NCBI GenBank assembly: GCA_002305765.1
Contig: DBQU01000090.1
Coordinates: 1 to 50,250 of the forward strand
Source of the DNA: Deltaproteobacteria bacterium UBA1386
GTDB lineage: Bacteria; Desulfobacterota; Syntrophorhabdia; Syntrophorhabdales; Syntrophorhabdaceae
Direction: 5' to 3'
DNA: 50,250 nt
Shown here: piece after piece, positions 40,885 to 48,121 of the stretch
Position numbering within the stretch: the first letter of the stretch is position 1
Layout: each line of letters starts with the position of its first letter
Program-made: the position numbers and the translations under genes
The notes under the pieces: model-generated
What the model saw: only the letters and a program-made list of their open reading frames with translations
What the model was told of the DNA's origin: nothing
Database searches by the model: none

Positions 40885-41582
40885 GGGGCGAGGCCCTCGC
40901 AGGAGATCTCCTCGAATATTCTGCCGTCGGTCATCCTGAGGACCCTGTCGGCGTATTCGCAGGTGTTCAGCGCGTGGCTCACCATGATGAGGGTAGTGCC
41001 GGCTTCGCGGCAGCGGCCGGTCAGAAGGGCGAGTATCTGCGCCCCCGTGGCGGAGTCCAGGTTCCCCGTCGGTTCGTCGGCGAGGATGATTGGAGGTCTC
41101 TTGACGAGGGCGCGGGCTATGGCGACACGCTGCTGTTCCCCGCCGGAAAGCTCATGGGGAAATCGGCGTTCCTTGCCGGCAAGGCCGACAAGCTCCAGGG
41201 ATTCACGGGCGAGGCCTTCGTCGGGACGGCCCGCGAGTTCCAGGGAGAGAAGGACGTTCTCCTCTGCAGTGAGTGTCGGCAGGAGGTTGAAGAACTGAAA
41301 GACGAAACCCAGCTTGTGACGGCGTAGCAGGGTCCTGCCTTTTTCCCCCAGGGTGCCGAGGTCCCCGTTGTCGATCTCGATCCGCCCCCGCGTCGGTTCG
41401 TCAAGACCCGCCAGCAGATTGAGCAGCGTCGTCTTCCCGGAGCCGCTCTTCCCGAAGAGAACCACTATCTGACCTTTCCCGATGTCAAGGTCGACACCCC
41501 GTAAAGCCATCCCGTCATGGCCCTCCGTCTCATACTGCTTCCACAGGTCGTGCGTCCGTATTATCGTAGATGTCATGCTCAT
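40881..41582 (-). CDS. ABC transporter ATP-binding protein (LolD/MacB type)
   Basis: A 233-residue ATPase. Walker A is GKSGSGKTTLLNLLAGLD, the signature is LSGGEQQRVAIARAL, and Walker B is ILADEPTGNLDS; the PTGNLD ending marks the LolD/FtsE/MacB family that works with FtsX-like permeases. The ATG at 41582 is chosen over 41597 because GAGGG lies eight bases ahead. It is the first gene of the cassette with the double-FtsX permease and the AttH-like protein. Confidence 0.94.
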   Translation of the reverse strand: MSMTSTIIRTHDLWKQYETEGHDGMALRGVDLDIGKGQIVVLFGKSGSGKTTLLNLLAGLDEPTRGRIEIDNGDLGTLGEKGRTLLRRHKLGFVFQFFNLLPTLTAEENVLLSLELAGRPDEGLARESLELVGLAGKERRFPHELSGGEQQRVAIARALVKRPPIILADEPTGNLDSATGAQILALLTGRCREAGTTLIMVSHALNTCEYADRVLRMTDGRIFEEISCEGLAP

Positions 41583-41616
41583 TGAGGATTCCCTCACCTA
41601 TCCTTTTGGTACATCA

Positions 41617-41646
41617 AATATATGCCGCATGAACAAAAATGTCCAA
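41617..41646 (-). promoter_or_regulatory. Promoter of the ABC cassette
   Basis: Minus strand: TTGGAC (41646-41641), 18 bp, TATATT (41622-41617), about 35 bases before the ATG at 41582. Confidence 0.45.
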
Positions 41647-41693
41647 CAGGAGAGACTCGGAAGCGGGGAACAAAGTGCTACCTGACTTTCGCG

Positions 41694-41757
41694 CGTCCTA
41701 TAGGTCCTATATATCCTATATGTCCTATAGGACCTATCTGTTCCTATAAGTCCTATC
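41694..41757. repeat. 9-bp tandem repeat array (GTCCTATAG)
   Basis: About seven 9-10-mers in tandem: GTCCTATAG, GTCCTATAT, ATCCTATAT, GTCCTATAG, GACCTATCT, GTTCCTATAA, GTCCTATCC. It lies between the ABC cassette promoter and the end of the DUF2071 gene. It is the same unit, inverted, as at 24618-24660. CCTATAGG is palindromic, so the array could also fold. Confidence 0.85.
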
Positions 41758-42496
41758 CGAGCCCTTTTACCTTCTCTGGTGGCAGGAATATCTCGAAAGG
41801 CGTGTGCGGGACGAGGAGCAGATTGTGGGGTTCACCGATCTCTTCGGTGTTCAGGAGTCCCAGGTCCCTGAGGCAGGGGAAACTGACCCCCGTGACCCTG
41901 CAGACCCGTGGTTTCAGGGGTTCGTGGAATATCCGGAGGCGCCGGAGGCTTCCCCATGCCGGATAGAGACCCACCGCGGGGTCCATGAGGTAAAGGAGGG
42001 CCCTGTCGACATTCGGGAAGGGATCGAGGCCGGTCACTGCGGGGGCGGTCTCGGAGGCCGTGATCGTGAACGGCCCGCGCCAGTTCCCCTCCACGCGATA
42101 GCTGTCGTAATTCCCCGTGTCACCGGTATCCGCGGTGATGTTGAAGGCGCAGTGTTCGACGGGCATCCCCGAGAGCATCCGGTACATGAAGGTGATGAAG
42201 CGGCCGCTGATACCGCATCTGATGAAATAGACGGCCGTTTCCTTCGTCCGCGGGTCGACCACATAGGTCCTTATGTTGACCTGGTCGAATGGGATGGACG
42301 GGGCAGGGATGTGAAACGCCTCCTTCGTGTTGCCTTTGAAGATGACGAGGGAAAGGAAGCCGTTCCTGCCGTCTGCGGTCGCCGGCACGACACCGCGGGG
42401 GACCATGGACGCTATCCGTTCCGCGGGCAGGAGGTAGGAGACATAAAGCATGTCCTTGAGGACCATCACGACGGAAGGAGCGCGCCTCTTGCTCAT
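41753..42496 (-). CDS. DUF2071-like protein
   Basis: A 247-residue soluble protein that resembles the DUF2071/YqjF family, distantly related in fold to acetoacetate decarboxylase. Family-like blocks are LPAERIASMVPRGVVPATADGRNGFLSLVIF, VNIRTYVVDPRTKETAVYF (shortened here) and the closing LLLVPHTPFEIFLPPEK. No active-site Lys is obvious to me, so I do not assign catalysis. The start at 42496 lies nine bases from the promoter -10, giving an almost leaderless mRNA without a ribosome site. It is monocistronic. Confidence 0.6.
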   Translation of the reverse strand: MSKRRAPSVVMVLKDMLYVSYLLPAERIASMVPRGVVPATADGRNGFLSLVIFKGNTKEAFHIPAPSIPFDQVNIRTYVVDPRTKETAVYFIRCGISGRFITFMYRMLSGMPVEHCAFNITADTGDTGNYDSYRVEGNWRGPFTITASETAPAVTGLDPFPNVDRALLYLMDPAVGLYPAWGSLRRLRIFHEPLKPRVCRVTGVSFPCLRDLGLLNTEEIGEPHNLLLVPHTPFEIFLPPEKVKGLG

Positions 42497-42505
42497 GACA
42501 ATGAT

Positions 42506-42534
42506 ACTATACCGTCAGGATCGGTTTATGGCAA
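42506..42534 (-). promoter_or_regulatory. Promoter of the DUF2071 gene, near-leaderless
   Basis: Minus strand: TTGCCA (42534-42529), 17 bp, TATAGT (42511-42506). Nine bases separate the -10 from ATG. Confidence 0.6.
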
Positions 42535-42559
42535 CGAAAAGGAAGAGAGGACCGGCGCC

Positions 42560-43528
42560 CTATCCCTTCCTGAGATCGAGGAGGACCTTGAGGGTGTTGC
42601 GCTTTCCTGCCGCCGCGAAAGCCTTTTTCGCATCCTCCAGGGGAAACACGGCCGAGATGAGGGGCCTGACATCGACAAGGCCCCGGGCGAGTGCCTTCAG
42701 GGCGGGTTTGAAGGGACCGCAGCGGGACCCGACGACGGTTATCTCGTCTATGACGAGGGGGGCAAGGTTGATGGGGGTTCCATGGGCCACGGTGCTCTTG
42801 AGGACGATGACGCCCCGCGGCCTGGTAAGCATCATGGCGGTCTCGAAGGCCCCGGCGCTGCCCGTCGCCTCGACGACGACGTCGTGCTTGCCGCCTGCCG
42901 GCAGGTCCTTTGTCAGTGTAACCGGGACGCCCTGGTCCCGGGCGATCCCGAGCTTTGCGGGGTGCTTTCCTGCCAGTGTCACCCGTGCCCCCGTGAGCCT
43001 GAGCACGAGGGCGCAGAGGATCCCCAGTTTTCCGTCGCCGAGGACGAGCACCCTGTCGGATGTCCCTATCCGCACCTGTTCGAGTATTTCGAAGGCCGCT
43101 GCCAGCGGTTCTGTGAAGACCGCCTCTTCGTCGCTCAGTCCCTCGGGGATCTCATAAAGGTTTCCCACCGGAAGCGTCATGTGCTCAGCGAACGCGCCGT
43201 CCCTTCCCAGTATGCCTATGGTCGTCCTGTGGGGGCAGTGTTTTTCAAGGCCTGCGAGGCAAAGGTCGCACGCGCCGCAGCCGCAGTTTATCTCTCCGAC
43301 AACGCGCTTCCCGACGAGCCTCCCCGACCTGCCGCCCTCAGCCTCGACGACGCCGGTGAACTCGTGGCCCATGATCCCGCGAAACCCGAGATACCCCTTC
43401 GTTATCTCCATGTCCGTATTGCAGATGCCCGCCATTGTGACCCTGATCAGAGCCTCACCGCGTGCGGGGACCGGCCTGGGCCTGCCGCCAGTCAGCTTCA
43501 GGCGTCCGTCGAAGACTATCGCCTGCAT
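42560..43528 (-). CDS. Zinc-dependent alcohol dehydrogenase (MDR family)
   Basis: A 322-residue medium-chain dehydrogenase/reductase. Catalytic-zinc ligands are in AGICNTDMEI (Cys) and GHEFTGVVE (His, Glu). The four-Cys structural zinc loop is CGCGACDLCLAGLEKHC. The Rossmann motif is VLVLGDGKLGILCALV (GxGxxG with GDGKLG). The protein is shorter than the usual 340-350. It is in the threonine/sorbitol-type branch, but the substrate cannot be stated. It begins one base after the nudC stop, so nudC-adh form an operon. Confidence 0.88.
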   Translation of the reverse strand: MQAIVFDGRLKLTGGRPRPVPARGEALIRVTMAGICNTDMEITKGYLGFRGIMGHEFTGVVEAEGGRSGRLVGKRVVGEINCGCGACDLCLAGLEKHCPHRTTIGILGRDGAFAEHMTLPVGNLYEIPEGLSDEEAVFTEPLAAAFEILEQVRIGTSDRVLVLGDGKLGILCALVLRLTGARVTLAGKHPAKLGIARDQGVPVTLTKDLPAGGKHDVVVEATGSAGAFETAMMLTRPRGVIVLKSTVAHGTPINLAPLVIDEITVVGSRCGPFKPALKALARGLVDVRPLISAVFPLEDAKKAFAAAGKRNTLKVLLDLRKG

Positions 43529-43529
43529 C

Positions 43530-44327
43530 CTACTTCCCCTTCCTGTGTTTGTCGATGAACCAGTCTATCAGCGCTCGTGAGATGCTCAGCCTGTCCGGTA
43601 TTTTCGGAAGGTCGTCCGCGGTGAACCACCGCGCGTCGGTTATCTCATCATTGTCCGCGGCGATCTCCCCGGCAACCCAGGAGGCCGTGAAGCCTATCAT
43701 GAGGGAATCGGGGTAGGGCCACGGCTGACTGCCGAAATAGCGGATGTCGCCCACCTCCACGCCCACCTCTTCCCTCACCTCCCTGCGCACCGTGTCCTCC
43801 AGTGTTTCCCCGGGCTCCGTAAAACCCGCGAGAACGCTGTAGAGGTTTTCGGCAAATCTGCTCGCCCTGGCGAGGAGGACCTTCTCGTGCCTTTCCACGA
43901 GAACGATCACCGCCGGGGATATCCTGGGGAACATCGTTGAACCGCAGACCTCGCACACCTTGGCGAGAATGGTCTCATGCCGTCGGAGCGGGGAACCGCA
44001 GGCGCTGCAGAACCGGCATGTCCTGTCCCAATTGAGTATGGCGAGGGCCTTGACGGCCATGTCATACCTGGTGTCGTCGAGGACGCCGAAGAGCTTTCTG
44101 AGGCCCAGATAGTCCATGCCCCGGGAGGGTTCGTCTTCGCCTGTAACGGACAGAGCATAGCAATCGACGCCATTGAGCGGACCGAGTCGGTATCCGTCCG
44201 CAAAGGACAATCCGAATTCCTCAGCGACAGACCGGTCGGGTACCCGGGGCACGCCCGATGACAGGTCGACAAGCAGCTTGTGGTCGCGCATGAGGAAGAC
44301 GGGGTGCGAGCTGACATCATCGTTCAT
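43530..44327 (-). CDS. nudC: NADH pyrophosphatase / NAD-cap removing enzyme NudC
   Basis: A 265-residue Nudix hydrolase that cleaves NADH to NMNH + AMP and removes NAD caps from RNA. A zinc ribbon CRFCSACGS...CEVCGS (four Cys) precedes the Nudix box GFTEPGETLEDTVRREVREEVGVEV (G-x5-E-x7-REVxEE-x-G form), and SQPWPYPDSLMIGF is the NudC-specific NADH-binding motif. The ATG at 44327 lies downstream of GAAGGAG; a longer in-frame start at 44381 lies at the promoter. First gene of nudC-adh. Confidence 0.93.
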   Translation of the reverse strand: MNDDVSSHPVFLMRDHKLLVDLSSGVPRVPDRSVAEEFGLSFADGYRLGPLNGVDCYALSVTGEDEPSRGMDYLGLRKLFGVLDDTRYDMAVKALAILNWDRTCRFCSACGSPLRRHETILAKVCEVCGSTMFPRISPAVIVLVERHEKVLLARASRFAENLYSVLAGFTEPGETLEDTVRREVREEVGVEVGDIRYFGSQPWPYPDSLMIGFTASWVAGEIAADNDEITDARWFTADDLPKIPDRLSISRALIDWFIDKHRKGK

Positions 44328-44362
44328 GGCCGGTTCATCTCCTTCGTTTGCCAGTGTATGAA

Positions 44363-44391
44363 TCAATACTGCATGAGACAATGAAAGTCAA
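44363..44391 (-). promoter_or_regulatory. nudC promoter
   Basis: Minus strand: TTGACT (44391-44386), 17 bp, TATTGA (44368-44363), with a leader of about 30 bases to the ATG at 44327. Confidence 0.5.
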
Positions 44392-44489
44392 GAAGAAGGC
44401 CTGGCAAGGCTCTAGAGGCCGTTGTACCGGACCTTCGATTTTTTTCTCGTCGAAAAAAGAAAAAAATGATATGATACCAACACATTCAA

Positions 44490-44939
44490 ATGAATACTTC
44501 TCTCATAACCGCCCAGAATCTGCGAACCGGCATCTTTGCACCGACAATCCGGGAGATGCAAAGAGGCGAGAGCCAGCGCCGGGAGGACCGGGAAGGCGCG
44601 GCTTCACACAAGGGATTGCCCTCACGCTTTGTTCCCTTCGAGAGCGATGATGTGACGGTCAGTTCCGGCAGGAAACCCGCTCCCGGGGGAGCGCGGGAGC
44701 AGCTGCCCGTCCACGTCCCTGCCTCGGGAAGCCCTCAGACCATGGAAGAGAGAAGGGATGGACAGGACGGGGTGCTGACGGTGAAAGGTCCCGGCTCCGC
44801 CGTTGAGAGCGGCGTCATCCGTTACACGGTAAATGTCGGTCCTTACGATACCAGTGTGAGCACGGTGGCGATGAGAAAATATGGAGAGGCAAGCTCCCAC
44901 CGCGCCTGGCGCCCCGGTACCTTTGAAGTGACAATCTGA
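44490..44939 (+). CDS. Hypothetical protein
   Basis: A 149-residue frame that I do not recognise. The first 80 residues are rich in Arg/Glu/Gly/Pro and look disordered; the end (GVIRYTVNVGPYDTSVSTVAMRKYGE) is strand-like. It has no signal peptide or ribosome site. TATGAT at 44469-44474 could be its -10. It is the only sizable frame in this stretch that is not a shadow of another gene, but evidence for it is weak. Confidence 0.4.
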   Translation: MNTSLITAQNLRTGIFAPTIREMQRGESQRREDREGAASHKGLPSRFVPFESDDVTVSSGRKPAPGGAREQLPVHVPASGSPQTMEERRDGQDGVLTVKGPGSAVESGVIRYTVNVGPYDTSVSTVAMRKYGEASSHRAWRPGTFEVTI

Positions 44940-45225
44940 ACGGCAATAGCGCCGACCGCATCCCAGGGATAAAAGAATAGCGAATTCGCCGAGTTGACCA
45001 GTGCCGAATGGGAGGCAGCGACACGACTTCCTTCTGCCGTGCTGGGCCGGTCAGCCGGCTATTGGCGGTTCCGCTGCCCATCTTTGATCGTTCATTTGCG
45101 TCGAGCTGCAACTGCTTCATGGCTAAGGATGATCATGCGGTCCTTCTGCGGCCTGCCTGAAGAAAGCGGGGACGTCTCGCGGAATACCCCCCGGATGAGG
45201 GCTATCGAGGACCCGCGCCATTTTC
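44940..45225. other. Spacer upstream of hrcA, no gene seen
   Basis: About 285 bp without a convincing gene. I looked for a CIRCE operator (TTAGCACTC-N9-GAGTGCTAA) and found none. A loose inverted repeat (GGCAGCG near 45013 with CGCTGCC near 45076) is the only structure noted. Confidence 0.5.
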
Positions 45226-45254
45226 TTGACAAAGACAGGCGGGATAATTAATGT
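45226..45254 (+). promoter_or_regulatory. hrcA operon promoter
   Basis: TTGACA (45226-45231), 17 bp, TAATGT (45249-45254). The ATG at 45266 follows 11 bases later, so the leader is only about five bases. Confidence 0.45.
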
Positions 45255-45265
45255 ATTGTATCAGA

Positions 45266-46309
45266 ATGAAAGGGTTACGGGAAATTCTAAGCGGTCGTGA
45301 GAGGTCTGTTCTTGAGCTCATCGTAGAGAATTATATCATCTTCGCCGAGCCTGTAGGTTCCATTACGATCTCCAGGGCAATGAAGAAGAAGGTCAGCTCG
45401 GCAACGATCCGCAACATAATGGGCGATCTCGAGGAACTGGGTTTTCTCTACAAGCCCCATGCCGTCGCCGGGCGTGTGCCCACTCCCAGGGCGTTTCGCT
45501 ACTACGTGAACAGCCTGCCCGCTCCCGGGGCCCCCGGCAAGAAAGAGCTCCGGGCCCTCGAAAGCCTCTCCCGGCTGCGCTATGCGTACACCGAAGAGGT
45601 GATGGTCGACGCCTCCCGCGTTCTCGCTGCCATTTCCCGCTGTCCAAGCATCGTCGTTGAGCCCCGCGTGGACACCATGCTTTTCAAGGAAGTGGAGTTC
45701 GTCAGGCTTTCGCGCAACACGATCCTCATTGTCTTCGTGACGACATCGGGAATGGTGCACAGGAGGTTCGTCGATACGGGCGAGGATATGGAGCAGGACG
45801 TGCTCGACGAGATGAAAGGGTATATGAACGAGCGTTTTTCGGGAATGCCCTTCTATGCCCTCAAGGAGAATATCATCAGGGACATGCGCAGGGACAGGGA
45901 GGATTTCCAGAGGCTCTACCGGAAGATACAGGACGCCGTAGATGTTCTGGTCGGCGAGGAAGAGAAAAGAGAGATATACATAGAAGGGGCGTCGAAGATG
46001 ATAGGTATTCCCGAGTTCTCCGATGTGGAGAGGCTCAAGGACCTGTTCCGTGCCCTCGAGAACAAGGAGAGACTGATACAGCTCCTCGACCGGTACCTGA
46101 GCGACGAGGGCATCAACGTGATCCTTGGAAGCGAGAGCGACATGAAGGGGATCGAAGGGATGAGCATCATCACCTCGGCCTATCGGATAGGTGAGGACAG
46201 CTATGGCCTGCTCGGGATCATCGGCCCGATGAGGATGAACTATTCCCGGCTTATCCCCATAGTCGATTACACTGCCCGGGCAGTGACGGATCTTTTCAGA
46301 TCGATGTGA
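45266..46309 (+). CDS. hrcA: Heat-inducible transcription repressor HrcA
   Basis: A 347-residue HrcA, the repressor of chaperone operons that binds CIRCE and is kept active by GroEL in other bacteria. The N-terminal winged helix has RERSVLELIVENYI, EPVGSITISRAM and SSATIRNIMGDLEELGFL, then AGRVPTPRAFRYYV. The C-terminal GAF-like domain includes IIGPMRMNYSRLIPIVDY. An ATG five codons upstream (45251) lies on the promoter -10, so 45266 is chosen. It overlaps or abuts grpE. No CIRCE is visible ahead of it. Confidence 0.94.
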   Translation: MKGLREILSGRERSVLELIVENYIIFAEPVGSITISRAMKKKVSSATIRNIMGDLEELGFLYKPHAVAGRVPTPRAFRYYVNSLPAPGAPGKKELRALESLSRLRYAYTEEVMVDASRVLAAISRCPSIVVEPRVDTMLFKEVEFVRLSRNTILIVFVTTSGMVHRRFVDTGEDMEQDVLDEMKGYMNERFSGMPFYALKENIIRDMRRDREDFQRLYRKIQDAVDVLVGEEEKREIYIEGASKMIGIPEFSDVERLKDLFRALENKERLIQLLDRYLSDEGINVILGSESDMKGIEGMSIITSAYRIGEDSYGLLGIIGPMRMNYSRLIPIVDYTARAVTDLFRSM

Positions 46310-46317
46310 GGAAGACA

Positions 46318-46911
46318 ATGAACGAGAAAGACAAAGACCTGCTCAGCGAGGAGAAAGAGGTAAGACACGAAGAAAAGGGCGAGAGCGGGCAGAAGCACGA
46401 GGAGCACAAGAAAAAGAAGAAGAAGGAGGAGCTTCCTTCGGAAGTGAAGAAGGAGCTGGAGGAAAAGGACGGTAAGATACGGTCCCTCGAGGAGAGGCTG
46501 CTTTACCTCCAGGCCGATTTTGAGAACTTTAAGAAAATAAAGGCGAAAGAGAAACAAGACCTCCTGAAGTACGCGAACGAGGTCATTATCAGGGAGCTGC
46601 TCCCCGTCATCGACAATCTCGAACTGGCCCTGAAGCACGCCGAATCCACGGAGGATTACAAGGGCATCCATGAAGGCGTGAAGATAACGCTCAACGAATT
46701 CATGAAGGTTCTTGAGAAGGCCGGCGTCAAGTCCATCGAGGCGGTGGGCCAGAAGTTCGACCCCAACTTTCATGAGGCGTTCTACCAGGAGGAACACGAG
46801 GACGTGGAGCCCGACACGGTGGTCTCGGAGTTTCAGAAGGGTTACCTCCTCAACGACAGACTCATAAGACCTTCCCGGGTGGGGGTTTCCAAGAAACCCG
46901 AAATACAGTAA
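46318..46911 (+). CDS. grpE: Nucleotide exchange factor GrpE
   Basis: A 197-residue GrpE that releases ADP from DnaK. The N-terminal third is a highly charged Lys/Glu helix (EEKEVRHEEKGESGQKHEEH), followed by the long coiled coil (LLYLQADFENFKKIKAKE), the LLPVIDNLELAL helix and the beta-wing GQKFDPNFHEAFYQEE. The ATG at 46318 has GAGGAAG upstream; a GTG at 46306 would overlap the hrcA stop. It sits between hrcA and dnaJ with no dnaK. Confidence 0.94.
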   Translation: MNEKDKDLLSEEKEVRHEEKGESGQKHEEHKKKKKKEELPSEVKKELEEKDGKIRSLEERLLYLQADFENFKKIKAKEKQDLLKYANEVIIRELLPVIDNLELALKHAESTEDYKGIHEGVKITLNEFMKVLEKAGVKSIEAVGQKFDPNFHEAFYQEEHEDVEPDTVVSEFQKGYLLNDRLIRPSRVGVSKKPEIQ

Positions 46912-46930
46912 GACGTAAGAAAGGCGTACC

Positions 46931-48031
46931 ATGAGAAGCAGGCAGCACGTGGATTATTTCGAGGTCCTCAATGTTCCGCGGGGGGCCACGGATGACGAGA
47001 TAAAGAAGGCATACCGGAAGCTTGCCCTCCAGTACCACCCGGACCGCAACCCCGGGGACCACAGCGCCGAGGAGAAGTTCAAGGAGATCAACGAGGCATA
47101 CGAGGTCCTCGGCGACGAGCAGAAAAGGCGCCACTACGAGCGCTTCGGGACCGTCGGCGACATGGGGTCCGTCTTCGATTTCGGTTTCCAGGGGAATTTC
47201 GACTCCGTATTCAACGACCTTTTCAGCGATTTCTTCGGCAACCAGCGGCCGCGCCAGAGGAAAGGGGGCGATCTCAGGTACAACCTGACCATAGAGTTCG
47301 AAGAGGCGGTGTTCGGCGGGGAGAAAGAGATCGAGATCCCCAGGGAAGAGAGGTGTCCCGTCTGCAGCGGTTCACGTGTCGAGCCGGGCCACGAGCCGGT
47401 GATATGCAAGCATTGCGGTGGGCGCGGACAGGTCCGTCAGAGCCACGGGTTCTTCACCATCAACAGGACCTGCGAGTACTGCGGAGGAGAAGGGCAGGTC
47501 ATCAAGCACCCCTGCAAGAACTGCAAGGGCAGGGGGACCGTCAGGACAAAGAAGACGTTGAAGGTCCGGATACCCCCCGGTGTCGACAACAACAGCCGCC
47601 TCAGAGTGAGGGGCGAGGGTATGCAGCAGCCGGGAGACACCATCCCGGGCGACCTCTTCGTGGTCCTCCAGGTCAAGGAACACGCCGTGTTCGAGAGGGC
47701 CGGCGATGACATCGTCGTTCAGGTGGATGTGGGATTCCCGCTCCTGTGCCTGGGCGGGGAGATCACCATACCCACCATCGAGGGCGAATCCGTCCTCAAG
47801 GTACCGGCGGGCACACAGCAGGGGAAGGTGTTCAGGCTTAAGGGCCTCGGCGTCAACAAGTCCAACGGCTATGGCAGGGGCGATCAGCTCGTGTATCTCA
47901 ATATCGTCATTCCCTCCGATCTGACGGAGCGGCAGAAGACGCTCGTCGAGGAACTGGCCGCCGAGTTCAGGGACTCATCCCCGCAGACACGGAAGGGTTT
48001 CAAAGAAAAGTTTATGGAATTCTTTGAATAA
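46931..48031 (+). CDS. dnaJ: Chaperone DnaJ
   Basis: A 366-residue type-I J-protein. The J domain has YFEVLNVPRGATDDEIKKAY and the HPD motif (QYHPDRNPG). A short G/F region (FDFGFQGNFDSVF) is followed by four zinc-ribbon repeats CPVCSGS, CKHCGGRG, CEYCGGEG and CKNCKGRG, and by the substrate domains (VRIPPGVDNNSRLRVRGEG). It stimulates DnaK ATPase and holds unfolded proteins. It is 19 bases after grpE in the hrcA operon. Whether this is the main DnaJ or a paralogue (dnaK is elsewhere) cannot be told. Confidence 0.93.
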   Translation: MRSRQHVDYFEVLNVPRGATDDEIKKAYRKLALQYHPDRNPGDHSAEEKFKEINEAYEVLGDEQKRRHYERFGTVGDMGSVFDFGFQGNFDSVFNDLFSDFFGNQRPRQRKGGDLRYNLTIEFEEAVFGGEKEIEIPREERCPVCSGSRVEPGHEPVICKHCGGRGQVRQSHGFFTINRTCEYCGGEGQVIKHPCKNCKGRGTVRTKKTLKVRIPPGVDNNSRLRVRGEGMQQPGDTIPGDLFVVLQVKEHAVFERAGDDIVVQVDVGFPLLCLGGEITIPTIEGESVLKVPAGTQQGKVFRLKGLGVNKSNGYGRGDQLVYLNIVIPSDLTERQKTLVEELAAEFRDSSPQTRKGFKEKFMEFFE

Positions 48032-48049
48032 AAGGACAGGGACGGGTCA

Positions 48050-48118
48050 TTGGTAATAGGTCATGGGCTGCCGACTGTCTGTTCTTCCCATAACCTATAA
48101 CCCATAACCTATAACCTG
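48050..48118. terminator. Inverted and tandem repeat between dnaJ and htpG
   Basis: GGTAATAGGTCATGGG (48052-48067) pairs at 14 of 16 positions with CCCATAACCTATAACC (48087-48102), and the right arm is repeated in tandem (48101-48116, 14-bp period). It lies between convergent genes and is probably a bidirectional terminator. Its built-in tandem repeat resembles the other spacer repeats. Confidence 0.6.
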
Positions 48119-48121
48119 TCT

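Noticed and set aside
41804..43558. 584-codon plus-strand frame over the DUF2071 and alcohol dehydrogenase genes
   Set aside because: Opposes two recognised genes and crosses their gap; no domain signal.
44940..45250. CIRCE operator before hrcA
   Set aside because: Neither half-site AGCACTC nor GAGTGCT occurs with the right spacing.
44994..45251. 85-codon frame before hrcA
   Set aside because: TTG start, Arg-rich composition, no ribosome site or family; it ends inside the hrcA promoter.
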